Shown here: one piece after another, positions 1-11,600 of the stretch | How positions within the stretch are numbered: the first letter of the stretch is position 1 | Layout: each line of letters opens with the position of its first letter | Origin: Sipunculus nudus | Taxonomy: Eukaryota > Annelida > Sipuncula > Golfingiida > Sipunculidae | NCBI GenBank assembly: GCA_026874595.1 | Contig: CM049321.1 | Coordinates: forward strand, 21,360,979 to 21,424,978 | Direction: 5' to 3' | Length of the DNA stretch: 64,000 nucleotides | Notes under the pieces: generated by a model | Told to the model about the DNA's origin: nothing | Databases searched by the model: none | Seen by the model: the letters and a program-made list of their open reading frames with translations, nothing else | Translations under genes and position numbers: made by a program

Positions 1-795
1 TTTAGAATGTTAACATTTCAACAGTATTACTTACCTGTAGCATAAGATTTCTGTGTCATTTTGTCTTGTTTCTCACTGGAGGTCAGAAAGACAGAAGAAC
101 CAGGCTCAGAATAACCTAGTCAGAGGTTTAATCACAGAAAACTTTAGTCATGGTGACGTAGCAGTTACATTTGCTCCGCCCCTCACCACATGAGACCGGA
201 CGTGTTTATATTTGATTAGTTGTTATCACTTGTTGTGTACACGGTCCGATAAGCGCTCAGGTCAGCAAGGTCTAAGGATGTTTGCTCGCTGCATATCTAT
301 CGTTAACTCAGTAAGGGATGGAAAACCTGGTATTTCTGACAGCATGAGAATATGAAACAGGAACTAAAATCATGTTCCATAAAGAGCCTACTCAATTAGA
401 TCTGTAATCAGGGTTCTAATGTCAATATTACATTGACAATGTAATATTGTTATCATTTTTTTTACATATATTTTTTTTGTGTTTTTTTTTAATCAATTTC
501 AGATAAAGTTTATGATATGGTTTGCTTTCCTGTCGTTATACTACGATAATGTCAGATTCGCACATACCCCCGCATACACACTTACTTATAAACACAATAT
601 GTGCCGTTTACTCTTTATCGTTCGGTCGATGGGAAAGGGTTAAAATGGATCTGTCCCTGAATCCGGATCTTTTGCCCATGTCCTAACATTCGACAAGTTT
701 TGTGAAATCTTGACAAACCAGGACAGGACAAACCATCAAACAGGGGTAACACCATAACCTCCTTTGGGGTGGTTATGATAATGTATATGTAACTT
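1..795. other. Intergenic, no gene seen
   Basis: AT-rich sequence upstream of NSF. No open frame resembles a known family and no RNA gene was recognised. It contains the short perfect palindrome listed separately and T-rich runs near 458-490. Confidence 0.6.
423..449. repeat. 27-bp perfect palindrome
   Basis: Arms CAATATTACATTG and CAATGTAATATTG are exact reverse complements separated by one base. The role is unknown. It could be a chance AT-rich cruciform or the end of a decayed fold-back element. Confidence 0.85.
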
Positions 796-1035
796 GGATT
801 GTGCGTAACAGCCATGTGTATGTGTGTGTGTTGGATTATGTGTAGTAGCCATGTGTGTGGGCTGGACTTTGTGTAGCAGCCATGTGTGTTGGTTGGACTC
901 TATGTAGTAGCCATGTGTGTATGTGTTTGTGTGTAGCACCCATGTGTGTGAATTTAATTTTGTGCAGTATCCATGTGTGTGTTTAGTTGATGTAGTATCT
1001 ATGTGTGTATGTTTAATTGTGTGTAGTATAGTCAT
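796..1035. repeat. Degenerate minisatellite, GTGTAGTAGCCATGTGTGT-type
   Basis: About six diverged units of roughly 35-45 bp carry the core GTGTAGTAGCCATGTGTGT, with variants AGCAGCC, AGCACCC, AGTATCC and AGTATCT. The His/Thr-rich open frame on the minus strand here is a by-product of the repeat. Confidence 0.75.
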
Positions 1036-2600
1036 GATTGATTGATATACTTTAATTCCTCCAATATTGAAGATACATCACAATGTTTCATGTGGAACAG
1101 AAGGTGAATTAATATTTCGAAACGCAAAGTAATTTAACAAATATATACATACATATATGCATATACTAATGTATACTGATGTACACATATCTATTGCATC
1201 AAACACATAACCATATACAAGTGAATACACGTACATATTCTGATAACATCACGTATATGTAAACATATACACCTATACATGCAGAGATACAAACACGTGA
1301 AAATACATTCATTCACATTTACTTTATGACACATACATGAACATACCATTACATACCCAAATAAATATGCAGATACATAAATGTACATATACATATGTGC
1401 ATAAACACGCATTCGTGCACATATATATATATCCCTGTGTATAATATATCCCAGGAGAAATTGACAATAATAAACCAGAAATGCGTGCACATGCATTTGC
1501 ACATACATATACATATATACGTACATACGTGCAAACATACATACAACATATACACACACAACATGTGTGTGTGTGTGTGTTGAACTGTGTGTAGTCGTGT
1601 GTGGACGGATGTACAGGGTGTTCCGTGATGCGAAAATCATGTAAACTTTATCTACTCCAGTAGACTGCCAAAATTCTCCGTTCTTTCGGATTTGGTGAAT
1701 GAAAGAGGTCATAATGTATGTTATACGTGTATTTATCCGAATCCCAGCTATTCGATGGGCACTTTGTCAGTATTAAAATAAATGTGTAGCTATAGCGTTT
1801 CAGTAACTGAACAGATGTGACAGGTCTGGGCTTCAAGTAAACATAAAAAAGTCATTAGCAATCACTACCTTGATGACAAGGTATAATGCGTGCGATTTAA
1901 GCATGAGAAGTAAATGCAAGGCTTTTGTATTTTCTATGTGTATTTCTCTTTTCTGAACCATCTAGTAATTTGGATTTATGTAGGCATTATATATGTGTAT
2001 AAATGAATGCAGGTCTCAGATTATTCTAACATACGCCAACCCGCTATATACAGTCAAGACTTATACGACAGGCCTAGACTTTAACAAGATTTTAATCAGG
2101 TAACCATCTTAACATAATGACTGGGTATTGTTTAGTATTCCTTTAACAAATTAAATGCTTTTGTAATTTGCATGTATCAATATAACACTATAGATGCAGC
2201 TTAATGTATGTTTCAGATTAATATAAAGTTTGGCAGTTTATACCAAACACGCTAAAAATTTTAGGTCACGTCTCACATATATTCCATACTCATGTCACTT
2301 TTTTTAGTGAATTCACATCTATTCATCTACATCTATTCTTACACATCGTGTTGGCAGTATCTTTAGAAATGTTTCCGAAGGGATCTGAAATGACAAGTAT
2401 AAAATAAGCTAAAACACGTGTTGTTGACATGTCACTCAAAATATCCAGGCAGTGCACTATGCACAAACATTCTCACATTACAGCCTGACTGTATGTAGCT
2501 TCGACAACACAGTACAGTCTATACGAAAGACGAACATTTACTAGAGATGTTTGTTGATCTGCAGAAAAGATATCATCTTTCTATTTATATTCGGAGTTCC
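1036..2600. other. Intergenic; ACATAT/CA-rich low-complexity, no gene
   Basis: From about 1140 to 1580 the sequence is a degenerate ACATAT, CATAC and GTGT simple-sequence tract. Its Tyr/Cys/Met-rich minus-strand open frames are composition artefacts. From 1600 to 2600 I see no gene. Confidence 0.6.
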
Positions 2601-2608
2601 TGGTAAGA

Positions 2609-2620
2609 ATAAATAAATAA

Positions 2621-2655
<35 letters not shown>

Positions 2656-2745
2656 TAATTATTGATAAAATCGATTAATGGGCACAACAACAAGATATAT
2701 ATACATATATATATATATATATATTATATCATATATATATATATT
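2609..2745. repeat. AAAT and AT microsatellites
   Basis: (AAAT)n at about 2609-2624 runs into (AT)n to about 2653. A second (AT)n tract lies at about 2694-2745 and is followed by a GT-rich stretch. Confidence 0.9.
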
Positions 2746-2825
2746 GTGTGTGTAGGTGTGTGGGGTAGGTGTGACACAGGTGTGTTTGTGTGTAAAAGGC
2801 GATATCAAAAATCAAGCAAATTTTA

Positions 2826-3172
2826 GGCTGTATCCACACTAGCAAATAATCCGGATAGTAATATACTATCCATACTGTCCATATACTAGGTCACAAATCC
2901 AAATCAGTCATTCGTTTTACTTTATAAACCGGTTCCTATAGTGTGTACAGGCAAATCCGTTTCCAGTTCGCCATTTTAGTTACATTTTGACTTTATTCTT
3001 CACCCGAAATATTAATTTTTGCAGCACAATAAATCGGGTTAACAATCAAGCAAAATCACATTTTGTGGAAGGTGAACCACAGTGTGGACGCAAAGCGTAC
3101 TACTTCGAGACTAAAGTAAACCGATTTAGTATAATCCGATTTAGATGTAAGCCAATTGGCGCGGAAACGGCC
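2826..3172. mobile_element. Harbinger-like MITE with TTA target duplication
   Basis: The left end GGCTGTATCCACAC and the reverse complement of the right end, GGCCGTTTCCGCGC, are imperfect terminal inverted repeats. Both ends are flanked by TTA (2823-2825 and 3173-3175), the usual PIF/Harbinger target duplication. The 347-bp body shows no transposase. The class is inferred from the target site and the GGC start. An open frame from 2987 that reads past the right end looks spurious. Confidence 0.5.
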
Positions 3173-3508
3173 TTAGATTCTGCCGAGCAACATCCTATAG
3201 AACTCCAGTATTCCAGATCTTGTAACATTTTTATTACTCAAACCAAGAGATGTATAGTTGCCACTGAAAAAATGACAATTGAGAATGGGTGACAAAGTGT
3301 CATAATAGGTCACAATATTATTTCGCCGTCAGCATAGGCCCCTCTGCATGATTGACTGGAGTAAACGAAAGAAGTTATTTATGTAAATACTATGGATGGT
3401 TCCACATTCGCGGGGTAGAAATTTCGCAATGTGTACATTATTTCCGAAGGGTTTTGTTTTCGCCCTCTAATCATAAAAAGGCGTACATAGAGTTTAAACA
3501 TCAATATA

Positions 3509-5089
3509 TGGGTATTTCTACAAAAAAAATGTCGCATTTCATGTCCCGAAACTATATTTGTTACTGAGAAATTAGCAAATGCTAAAAATGACATGAATAA
3601 CCATTCAGATTGTTGCTAAAGATATAACCATTATTATGAGATAAAAATAATTTAAATCGGGGCAGAAATACATACAGAAAAAAAAACTTCAAATGTTACA
3701 ATACCCTTAAATTTCCGTTGTCCCTTTCTCTCGGATCTTAAATTCAAAACAGCGTTTTTCTGTAACCACTGTTCCATTTATATAGATTTTGTTTTCCACG
3801 TTGTCACAGCGGTGAAAGTTTATAAAGATGATAATTTTGCTTGATTTTTCCTGACCGTTTTGTTTTTAGTACAAAAATTTGGATATAAAAAGTATGTCTC
3901 CCAAAATATACTCGGCACCTTTACCTGACCTTTACTTGACCTTGCAGCGCTTGAAAAGAAACCACTTTGCTGATGCAGTGAGCAGCGTTTATTAGAGTTC
4001 AGGAAATTTTGTACACATAATCCACAATTAAATTTAGTAACTGTCATATCAGTGTTCTCTGTTAATCATTAAAGGGTTAAAAAAATCATCGTATGTTTAT
4101 TTGGACTCGACACCATTACACCTGCGAAAAATTAACCGTCACATATAACACTTCTAAAATGGCTTCCTCTTGTTGTTCATGTAGAGATAACTCGTGCTGC
4201 CCTCTTAGGGACGGTATGGAAGTAATTTTTGTCCTGCATCTGACCTATAGATGAAAAAAATCTCAGCACCGTTACCACTCGAAACCGTTACCTACATGAA
4301 AAATAACGGTGTCGAGAGCAAGGTAAAGGTGTCGAGAACTTGGTATTAAATCCAAATTATTGAAATAGAATTTGAAACATATTTTGGGCTAAGTATTTTA
4401 AACATTTGCGTTTCTTCTATTCAAACAGGCATTTGCTTGTTTTAATACATAATACTGGTATTCAAGTAGTCACTACGGTTATTTTTACTTCAGAAGCTCG
4501 ACTCCGTTACCTATGCTCAACACAGTTACCTAGAGGATTTATAACCATGATTAAATTTTGTTTTCTCTGCATTCAAAAAAAAATTAACAAGGTATTTCGA
4601 CTCAAATTCTGAAGGTAGATGTACCAAAGTACCTTGTCCGGTAAATCCCTGCAAATGCACCCCTCTGGAAGCAAAAATAGGAATAGAGACAATTTTTTTT
4701 TTCAAAAGTTAATTAAAAGGAAGAAAATGTGTTCTTTTTTACACCTTTTTTTTTGTTAAATTCATGACTGAAATTTTTTGTTTTGATTTTATCAAAGGCT
4801 ATTAATTTTAATTTTATCGAAAATCACCAAAAAAATCTAGTCAAAACAATTTCTGAAATGTGCAAGTGAGATTTTACTGCGTGTCACGGTGTCGAGAAAA
4901 AGGTTCATATTTTCCCCTTACCTGGACTATTTTTAAAAAAAAAAGGAAACTGAAAAGTGCACTACTTGCATTATTTTACAATTCTAACGATATTTTTCTA
5001 CAAATTAAGTTTTGTTATATCAAAATCAAGATTTAAAAAAAATCACCAAGAAAACCCTTGAAATGCGACGTTTTCTGTAGAAATACCCA
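3509..5089. mobile_element. 1.6-kb non-autonomous TIR transposon flanked by TA
   Basis: The left end starts TGGGTATTTCTACA. The right end carries its exact reverse complement, followed inward on both sides by a run of A and then GTCGCATTTCA. The inverted repeat is therefore about 33 bp with few mismatches. TA flanks both ends (3507-3508, 5090-5091), suggesting a Tc1/mariner-type target. No transposase frame is seen. The interior repeatedly contains relatives of CTCGACACCGTTACC in both orientations (about 4105, 4262-4290, 4305-4345, 4497-4533 and 4880). Confidence 0.6.
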
Positions 5090-5095
5090 TATGTG

Positions 5096-5330
5096 AAGCG
5101 TGGTGGCGTCATGGTTAGGGCGCTAGACTTGTGACTGCAAGTTGTGGGGTCGCGTCCCGTTCTGACCGTCTTCCACGCTAAGACTCGTGGTTAAAGTGTG
5201 CTTTTTCGACTCAGGAGTGAATTGGTTCTGGTCAGGCATTTGTAGAATGTATTATCCTGAAACGCTTATTAAGGCTGCTTGAGTTATATGCTCCCAAGGG
5301 AAAATGAACAGGAAAAAAAAGGAAGGCAAA
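5096..5330 (+). mobile_element. tRNA-derived SINE (head plus tail)
   Basis: The stretch from GCGTGGTGGCGTCATGG to about 5170 looks like a tRNA-derived head. An A-box-like TGGTTAGGGCG and a B-box-like GGGTCGCGTCCC are spaced as in a pol III promoter. An unrelated tail follows. The 3' boundary is approximate and no target duplication was found. Confidence 0.55.
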
Positions 5331-5373
5331 GCGTAAAGACTAAAGTTGATAAGATATACATTGATGTACGATT

Positions 5374-5683
5374 GACTGAAGGACTGATAGTGAAGTCGGC
5401 GCTCCAGCCAGTCACAGGTCTCCGGATAATCTGGCCCGCACTGGCTCATTCAGCAACGACATTTTTTTGTCAGACTGAGTCGGTTTTACAGTTAGATGTT
5501 TAAGGCGGAAGTAGAAGATACTGATAGAGATCGTAGTGATAGAGGTGGAGGAAGCCGGAGAACCCGGAGAGAACTACCGACCTTGGACGGGCCACTACAA
5601 CTCTCATGGCAGCACCTGGGATCGAACCCGGAACGCCAGCGGTGTAGGCGGGGCGTTTTACCGCTCAGCTGTCCAGGCCCCGT
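5374..5683 (-). mobile_element. tRNA-derived SINE with 13-bp target duplication
   Basis: Read on the minus strand from 5683, the head has an A-box-like AGCTGAGCGGTAAAA and a clear B-box GGGTTCGATCCC (5618-5629 on the + strand as GGGATCGAACCC). The element is flanked by perfect direct repeats TTGATGTACGATT at 5361-5373 and 5684-5696. That defines a 310-bp insertion made by target-primed reverse transcription. The open frames across it are not genes. Confidence 0.8.
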
Positions 5684-5696
5684 TTGATGTACGATT

Positions 5697-6360
5697 ATAA
5701 ACCCTACATTTATCTTCACTTTTATATGGAATAATTATATCAAATAACATGAGTGCAAAATCTTAATAATTGCACTGAGATGCAACGGGAAAATATTTTT
5801 CGTTGATGACAGATATTCTGAGCGCTGTGATATTGTTTATAGCAATCTTTGAAAATACAAGAGTAATTAATATTCATGCATAATATCAATTCAACCTTTT
5901 AACTTGCATTTCCTGCATGATATAGGACCTCTAAATCATGAAGGTTTCTTTTTTGCGATATATCGCGAATTTGAGCCTTAACGACCAAAAAGGCAACCAC
6001 AGTATGACACTGCCAATAGAATCTAAGCTGTTAAACTGTAAACATTAGAAGCCAATTCAACAAACAAAACATTTTTAAAAAGGCCATTGCACAAATCTCC
6101 CAAATTATTACTCTCTCGGCCATTTTTAACACTTCTGTTTGTTTCATATTCCTTCAACCTTTAACTTGGTCTCGAATAATCATAAATATGACCCAAATAT
6201 CAAATTTTCCATATACTTCCTCGACATTTTATTTTAGCAGAAGATTAATTTGTGTCGTTCGATTTCGAAACCCGTTTTTTTTTTACATGCCCATCTATGA
6301 CAAGATGAAGTTCATTCCGAAGATAACAAACACAAGTTAAATGTTAATATTAACTAAAAT
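5697..6360. other. Intergenic; partial CTGTGGTTG-type MITE end near 5935-6005
   Basis: The only recognisable feature is a right-end remnant of the MITE family seen complete at 28655-29079: a TCGCGAATT motif followed by GGCAACCACAGTATG ending near 6005. Otherwise AT-rich with no gene. Confidence 0.5.
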
Positions 6361-6645
6361 ATGCAATCAGAGGGCGAGAACCTCAGCCAAGGCAGCTCAT
6401 TATCCTCATAAATTGCATTGTCAGAAATGCAGCATTTTTCCTTCAAAATATTCCCGGATCCAGAAAGTGATCCAGATCATCCCCAAAATTAAATAATTTA
6501 TTCTTTGTTTCATTCCCTAGCTCTTCTGAAAATTTCATCAACATCGTTAAAAATTTTTTTTTAGTAATATTGCTTACAGACAAACAGGCACACAGACGAA
6601 CTAGCGCCGGCAAAAAAACATAACCCCTGTCCCTTGGTGGCGATA
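6361..6645 (+). repeat. Interspersed repeat with CAGCCAAGG / CCTTGGTGGCG ends
   Basis: It begins AACCTCAGCCAAGGCAGC and contains a phrase like TCTGAAAATTTCATCAACATC, then CAGACAAACAGGCAC, and ends CATAACCCCTGTCCCTTGG. This layout matches a repeat I recall as widespread in marine invertebrates, with ends close to CCTCCGCCAAGGCGG. Related degenerate copies occur at about 9400-9570 (minus), 45710-45870 (minus) and 47690-47895 (plus). Confidence 0.5.
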
Positions 6646-7540
6646 AGAAATTGTATTTTTCGAGTAAATAAATTATTCAATTATGTTTAATTACAGACAT
6701 ACATGGGTACTGGACGTCTGGGACGGATAAGCAGATTGAGTAACAATGGTTTTGGGCCGCCACACAGAAGGAAATCAAATTTAAAAATTGGTCCCGTCGT
6801 CAACCAAACAACAACTTTAAAGAAAAGTTCCAGAACTTCCTGGTTATCGAAGAAGACACCTGGACGTGGGATGACCGCTGGTCATTCGATGTGTTCGCAT
6901 CACTGGCTTCTGCCCATCCCCACCCCTCTCTGCTTGGCTTTGTTTCTTCTCCACCTACGGCTCCAATCAAAATTCACGCCTGCACGTAGCGCCCAGGGAA
7001 CGGGTCTGCGACCCGTCCATCTAACTGCCTGAGTTGAGAGCTCGGAGGGCTTAACATATCTTCAGTCAGTCGGCCTATAATATAGTTCATGTATATTTAA
7101 CATGGCTGGTAGGTGAATAGTTCCCTTTAAACTAAGATTCCATTTGCACGGATTGTGGATCTGGATGCGGATAAAAATTGGTATTGACGAAATAATTAAG
7201 GTGAGATTTCAAATGCGCTGGTACGGCAAGCGGAATGCATGGGTATATCCGGCAAAACGAATCGCTACATATATATAAACTATGCGAAAATATAGTATGC
7301 TGGCGTGAAGGTAGGTTCTATGTTTACATACAACCTGGTATGTGAATTGGTCGCTGTAACGGGTGGCACAAGTCCTTTGTGTTCATGAATTTCAATATTT
7401 GTATTGCTGAGGTTTTTTTTTTAATTTCAGTTTTTTTAATATGCAAATTATCAGACGTTGCACTTTGTGCGAATAGAGTCCGACCGTTTTCCCAAAGTAT
7501 AATATTATTTTGGAGAATAATATAGGAGAATAATCATAAT
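6646..7540. other. Intergenic; GC-richer patch, unclassified
   Basis: A GC-richer stretch at about 6700-7040 holds a 109-codon open frame rich in Ser, Arg and Pro that resembles no family I know. It stops at 7030 with no splice signal that would extend it. It may be repeat-derived. Confidence 0.4.
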
Positions 7541-7546
7541 TAGGCC

Positions 7547-7548
<2 letters not shown>

Positions 7549-7605
<57 letters not shown>
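7549..7605. repeat. (TAA)n microsatellite
   Basis: About 19 near-perfect TAA units. A second trinucleotide tract, (GTA)n, lies at about 7733-7770. The Tyr/Ile-rich minus-strand open frame across this region is a low-complexity artefact. Confidence 0.95.
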
Positions 7606-7607
<2 letters not shown>

Positions 7608-7738
7608 TATTATTTATATTGTGCTCATATATGGTACACCTGCTCACAAGCGAATTTTAATGTTGTTGTACTTGAATTAATTATAATATTAATTATTATT
7701 ATTATTATTTTTTCAGTAGCAGTATTGGTATAGTAGTT

Positions 7739-7769
<31 letters not shown>

Positions 7770-7770
7770 G

Positions 7771-8588
7771 TATAGTAGTAGAATGCAATAGTAGTAGAAA
7801 TAACAATAATAATGACAACAACAGTATTGGTAATAGTATATATAGTAGTAAAATAATAACAATAATAAAAATAGTAAGTATGAGTCAAAAATAAAGGGTT
7901 TTGAATTATGTTGAAAACTAATTGTGACCCATATCGAAGTATAAAGATTGACTGTTACCTGTATATATTTATAGAATTGTGCGTTGATTAGCCTCTAAAA
8001 GCTGAATTAAACTGACTTTGATGTCGGGTAGAGTTATTATAAATGACGACAAAATATATTTAATCAAATGAGGCACTAATTGACTGTACGTACATTTAAG
8101 ATAAAAAGAAAACATTGTAAATTAATAATTTTATCGGTTCAACAATTAAAAAAAAAACTACATGTAACAAATATACATATTTGTCACACATTTCGGCCAT
8201 GACGGATGTGTAAAAAACGTAAATAAATTCATATTCATCATGTGTTACACTTTAGGTAGATATATGTAGGCCTAAATTTAAATAATCTTCGATAATTTAA
8301 TTGTTCATAACCATGCGCAGTGGTTAATTAGGAATTGAATTGTTTTTTTTTTTTTTTTTATTTTCTGAGATTTTCTTAGAAAAAAAATTACAATTTTGAT
8401 GACAAATGAAAACAAACATATTTTTCTTAATATTCAAAGACACGTCATGCTAATACATCTGTATTTGAAGTAACAGTATTACTAATAAGAACATACATGT
8501 GTCAACAATGACATGCTGGGCATGTACACGTGGCTGGTGTGATATCACAGTGACCATGTTTACCGTCAGAAGTCAGCACGTATTTCAT
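7771..8588. other. Intergenic sequence upstream of the NSF promoter
   Basis: AT-rich with no gene recognised. It includes a T-run at about 8342-8359. It may hold distal regulatory sequence for NSF, but nothing specific can be called. Confidence 0.5.
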
Positions 8589-8667
8589 CCAATCACATCG
8601 GAGAACACCAGACGGGGAATCCCACTGATGACGTCACGAGGCCGGGCCGTCATTATCCAAGATGGCA
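8589..8667 (+). promoter_or_regulatory. NSF core promoter: CCAAT box, CRE, YY1-like site
   Basis: A CCAAT box (8589-8593, followed by CAC) lies about 70 bp upstream of the NSF start codon. A perfect cAMP-response element TGACGTCA lies at 8629-8636. AAGATGGC, which fits a YY1 initiator-proximal site, overlaps the start codon at 8659-8666. No TATA box is evident. The spacing implies a very short 5' untranslated region, as is common in housekeeping genes with YY1 sites at the ATG. The transcription start itself cannot be read from sequence. Confidence 0.55.
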
Positions 8668-8679
8668 GGCATGGAAAAG
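8662..8679 (+). CDS. NSF: NSF coding exon 1 (MAGMEK)
   Basis: Six codons, MAGMEK, ending in phase 0 at the donor AAG|GTAGGT. It matches the MAG start of NSF proteins. It abuts the CRE/YY1 promoter and has no in-frame alternative upstream that looks conserved. Confidence 0.85.
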
Positions 8680-11600
8680 GTAGGTACACCCACTGTCAGT
8701 AAATATTGTGTATATTTAACCCCCTGGCGCTAAAAAACCCTGACGCATGCAAAAGGAGGCTCATTATAACCAAAGGTCGAATATATATGAAGTATATACG
8801 ACGCGTGCGAGCCTTGTTTGTAAATTATGGGAAATTCTTCATCCGATAGTATCGACCAGTCCGCTGTGCTTTTGGCGAGCAGAGACAGTCTTGAGTTCGG
8901 ATCACTGGTTGCTGTAGATGCTCACGGAAGCACTGATCGTACTGTTAATAATCCACTATCACAGGAAGAGACTGGCACCGTTAACTACTCACTCAGTGAA
9001 GACTTTTTCTGGATTGACAACGTTAAGGTAATGTCGGAAATAATGTTGATCTGGATATATTTCCTGCAGTCGGGCTATTGATAATAAATTATATAATAAA
9101 TGTATACTGTAATACTTATAGTCTTTATTACTCATTTACTGAATTCTGCATTCTTGGTTCTTTATTGAATTATTTTGATGGTTTGTCTGTTTGCAACTTT
9201 AGCTGAGGTATATGTTTCTATGTAGTCTAGCCACAGTAGCCTACATATGTTCGCTTGATTTTAATTTTTTAACAGGGGACATGCATGTATATATAATATG
9301 AAAGTTGTTGTTTCCTTACAAAGGGGGATAAATTATATTTTCCTGAAAAATTGTTATATTGTCTTTTGCTTTGTTATATTGAATTAAGGTGTTATGTTTA
9401 TGATTGGTTTGTTTGTCTGTTAGCAACATCTCTCAAAAGATTTATGATCTCATTTAAACGAAATTTTGTAGAGAAACAATCATATGAATGTTTGAGGTAT
9501 TCTGAATCACCAAAACATAATTTTGTTCAAAGTATTTTTTTCCTGTTTTTCCTGGGAGATTTGTTTGTCAAATCTCAGTTGAGGGCTTGAGTCTTTCTAC
9601 AGTATCAGGGGCCACCATTTCTTTGTGATGCAGATATTGAGTTTGTAAACCCTGAACAACATATCTTTGGTCCTGCATTTGTATATTTTCCATACATTTA
9701 TATATTGCAATTTGCACAAACCAAAAGTCTGATCAGGATCCTGGTGAAAGTGTGTTTGCAGTCTCTGACTGCTTTTTATCAGTGCAAGCCAATTATTCCA
9801 TTAATTTTTTCGGAAAAAATATGTGATTTCTATCTTACTCTGCATACTTATTAATGAACTTTATGTATTTCTTGTAAAGAAAAGTCCTTGTACACCTCTG
9901 TGATACATGTATGTTTAGCTTTTTTATCTACTAGTTGTCATTAAAGTGAGTAAAAAAGTATATTTATTTCTTGAAAAAAAAAAAAACATGTACAGTCTAA
10001 TCCCATTTATACCCCGATTTCGGGGGCGAGAAAAAAGTTAGTGAAGGGCCGGGGTTTCAGATCATTGAGGGTGTTGGCTTCATGTGGAAATGTTATTTCG
10101 CTATAATGACAATATAGGGTTGGTGCTACAAGTACATGAATTAATATACAACACATATAAGCCAGGGTAAAGCCAGTGACAGTAAGGTCACAATTGACCA
10201 CACAAAATATCTGTCTGATACTTCATATCTCATTAATTAAATTGTTTATAAACAATGGCTACTCATTGATATCAGCTGATTAGGATGATTCGGTAAACCA
10301 GCCGACTGACCTGGTAGGTGTGAAACTCACTGGTGCATGGCCTGCCGCAAGGCTCGCTCAAACCGATAATTGGTGTAAAGCATATTTTCCTGCATAATGT
10401 TCGATGTTGGATATACAGGTTGGCGGATAAAAGAGTAAATATATAATTAAGAAGGGAAATCAACAATTTGGGAATTATTGGCGAAAGGTGAATTGTAAGG
10501 ATAAATGGGCAGAAAATAAACGAAAGCAGACTGTAATCTATCTTGAGATTGGTTCCATATATAAACAAAAGCAGACGGTAATCTAACTTGAGATTGGTTC
10601 CATATATATATATATATGTGAAGATGAAAGATCACTAGATGCAAAACCCCATTTTGTGGTTCATCAGACTTGTTGCCAGATGTTATCATTGTTTGGATTA
10701 TTTGGTGGGCCTCCTACATATTATAAACCAGGGTTGGGCGGGTAATACCCAGGCTGGTAATACCCCTTATTACCGGGGCGGGCAATAAGCCTTAAAACCC
10801 ACATGCTGGTTTTAATGGGCAGTATGATTTGGGATTTTCTAGAAGCATTCTTTTCAATCTCAGAATTGCTGCATAAAATGCATTTAATTAATTAAAATGG
10901 AAAAACTACAGTGATTGTCCATGAAATAAGTTTAATACCAATAGATGAGCAACATCACAGATATTAATGAAGAAGCACACAAGCAAGAAATTGTGTGAAG
11001 CACCAATGCTATTATGATACATCATGCATTATGTTCAAACTGTTTTATACAAACTGCTACCAGTCCAGTTCAGAATGTCCACAAAAGGCATGATAGCAGG
11101 TCAGAAGCTTTGCAGCACGTTGTACTCTAAGTTTATTGCGAATCTTGTTTTGTATGTAGCCAAAGTTAGAGAATACACGTTCTGCAGCAGCAGAACTGAC
11201 TGGCATACAGGGAAGATTGGCTGCGTATGACACTAGCACTGTGGTGTCATGTGCCTTCACCTGTATGTCATCATATACATGTACTGCCAATCAGTTGACA
11301 CTTGGCAGCCAGTAACCATCTTGTGTCAAACAGTTAGCCAGTTTTTGTACACACCCAATAAGTAATCCATCCACTTTCAATCTTTCACTGATACAAAGGT
11401 AGCTATTTCAAAATCATTAAATAATATAAATGATAGATTCAGACAGAAATATGATTGAAATAATGGGAGTTACAAAGTACAGTAGGTTTATACTCCATCT
11501 TAAAGACTCCCGATTTTTTTTTAATTATCATTATAACAGCTATATATCAACAATATCTGTTATATATTATAAATATTTATATTGTTATATATATTTTAAA

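Noticed and set aside
1191-1712. 173-codon minus-strand frame rich in Tyr, Cys and Met
   Set aside because: Product of ACATAT/CA low-complexity DNA; no domain or splice signals.
5496-5719. Open frames on both strands around 5.5 kb
   Set aside because: They lie within the SINE defined by the 13-bp target duplication.
6703-7032. 109-codon open frame in a GC-richer patch
   Set aside because: No recognisable family, no splice context, and beside repeat sequence. Kept only as a note.
7625-7888. 87-codon Tyr/Ile-rich minus-strand frame
   Set aside because: Direct translation of (GTA)n and AT-rich sequence.
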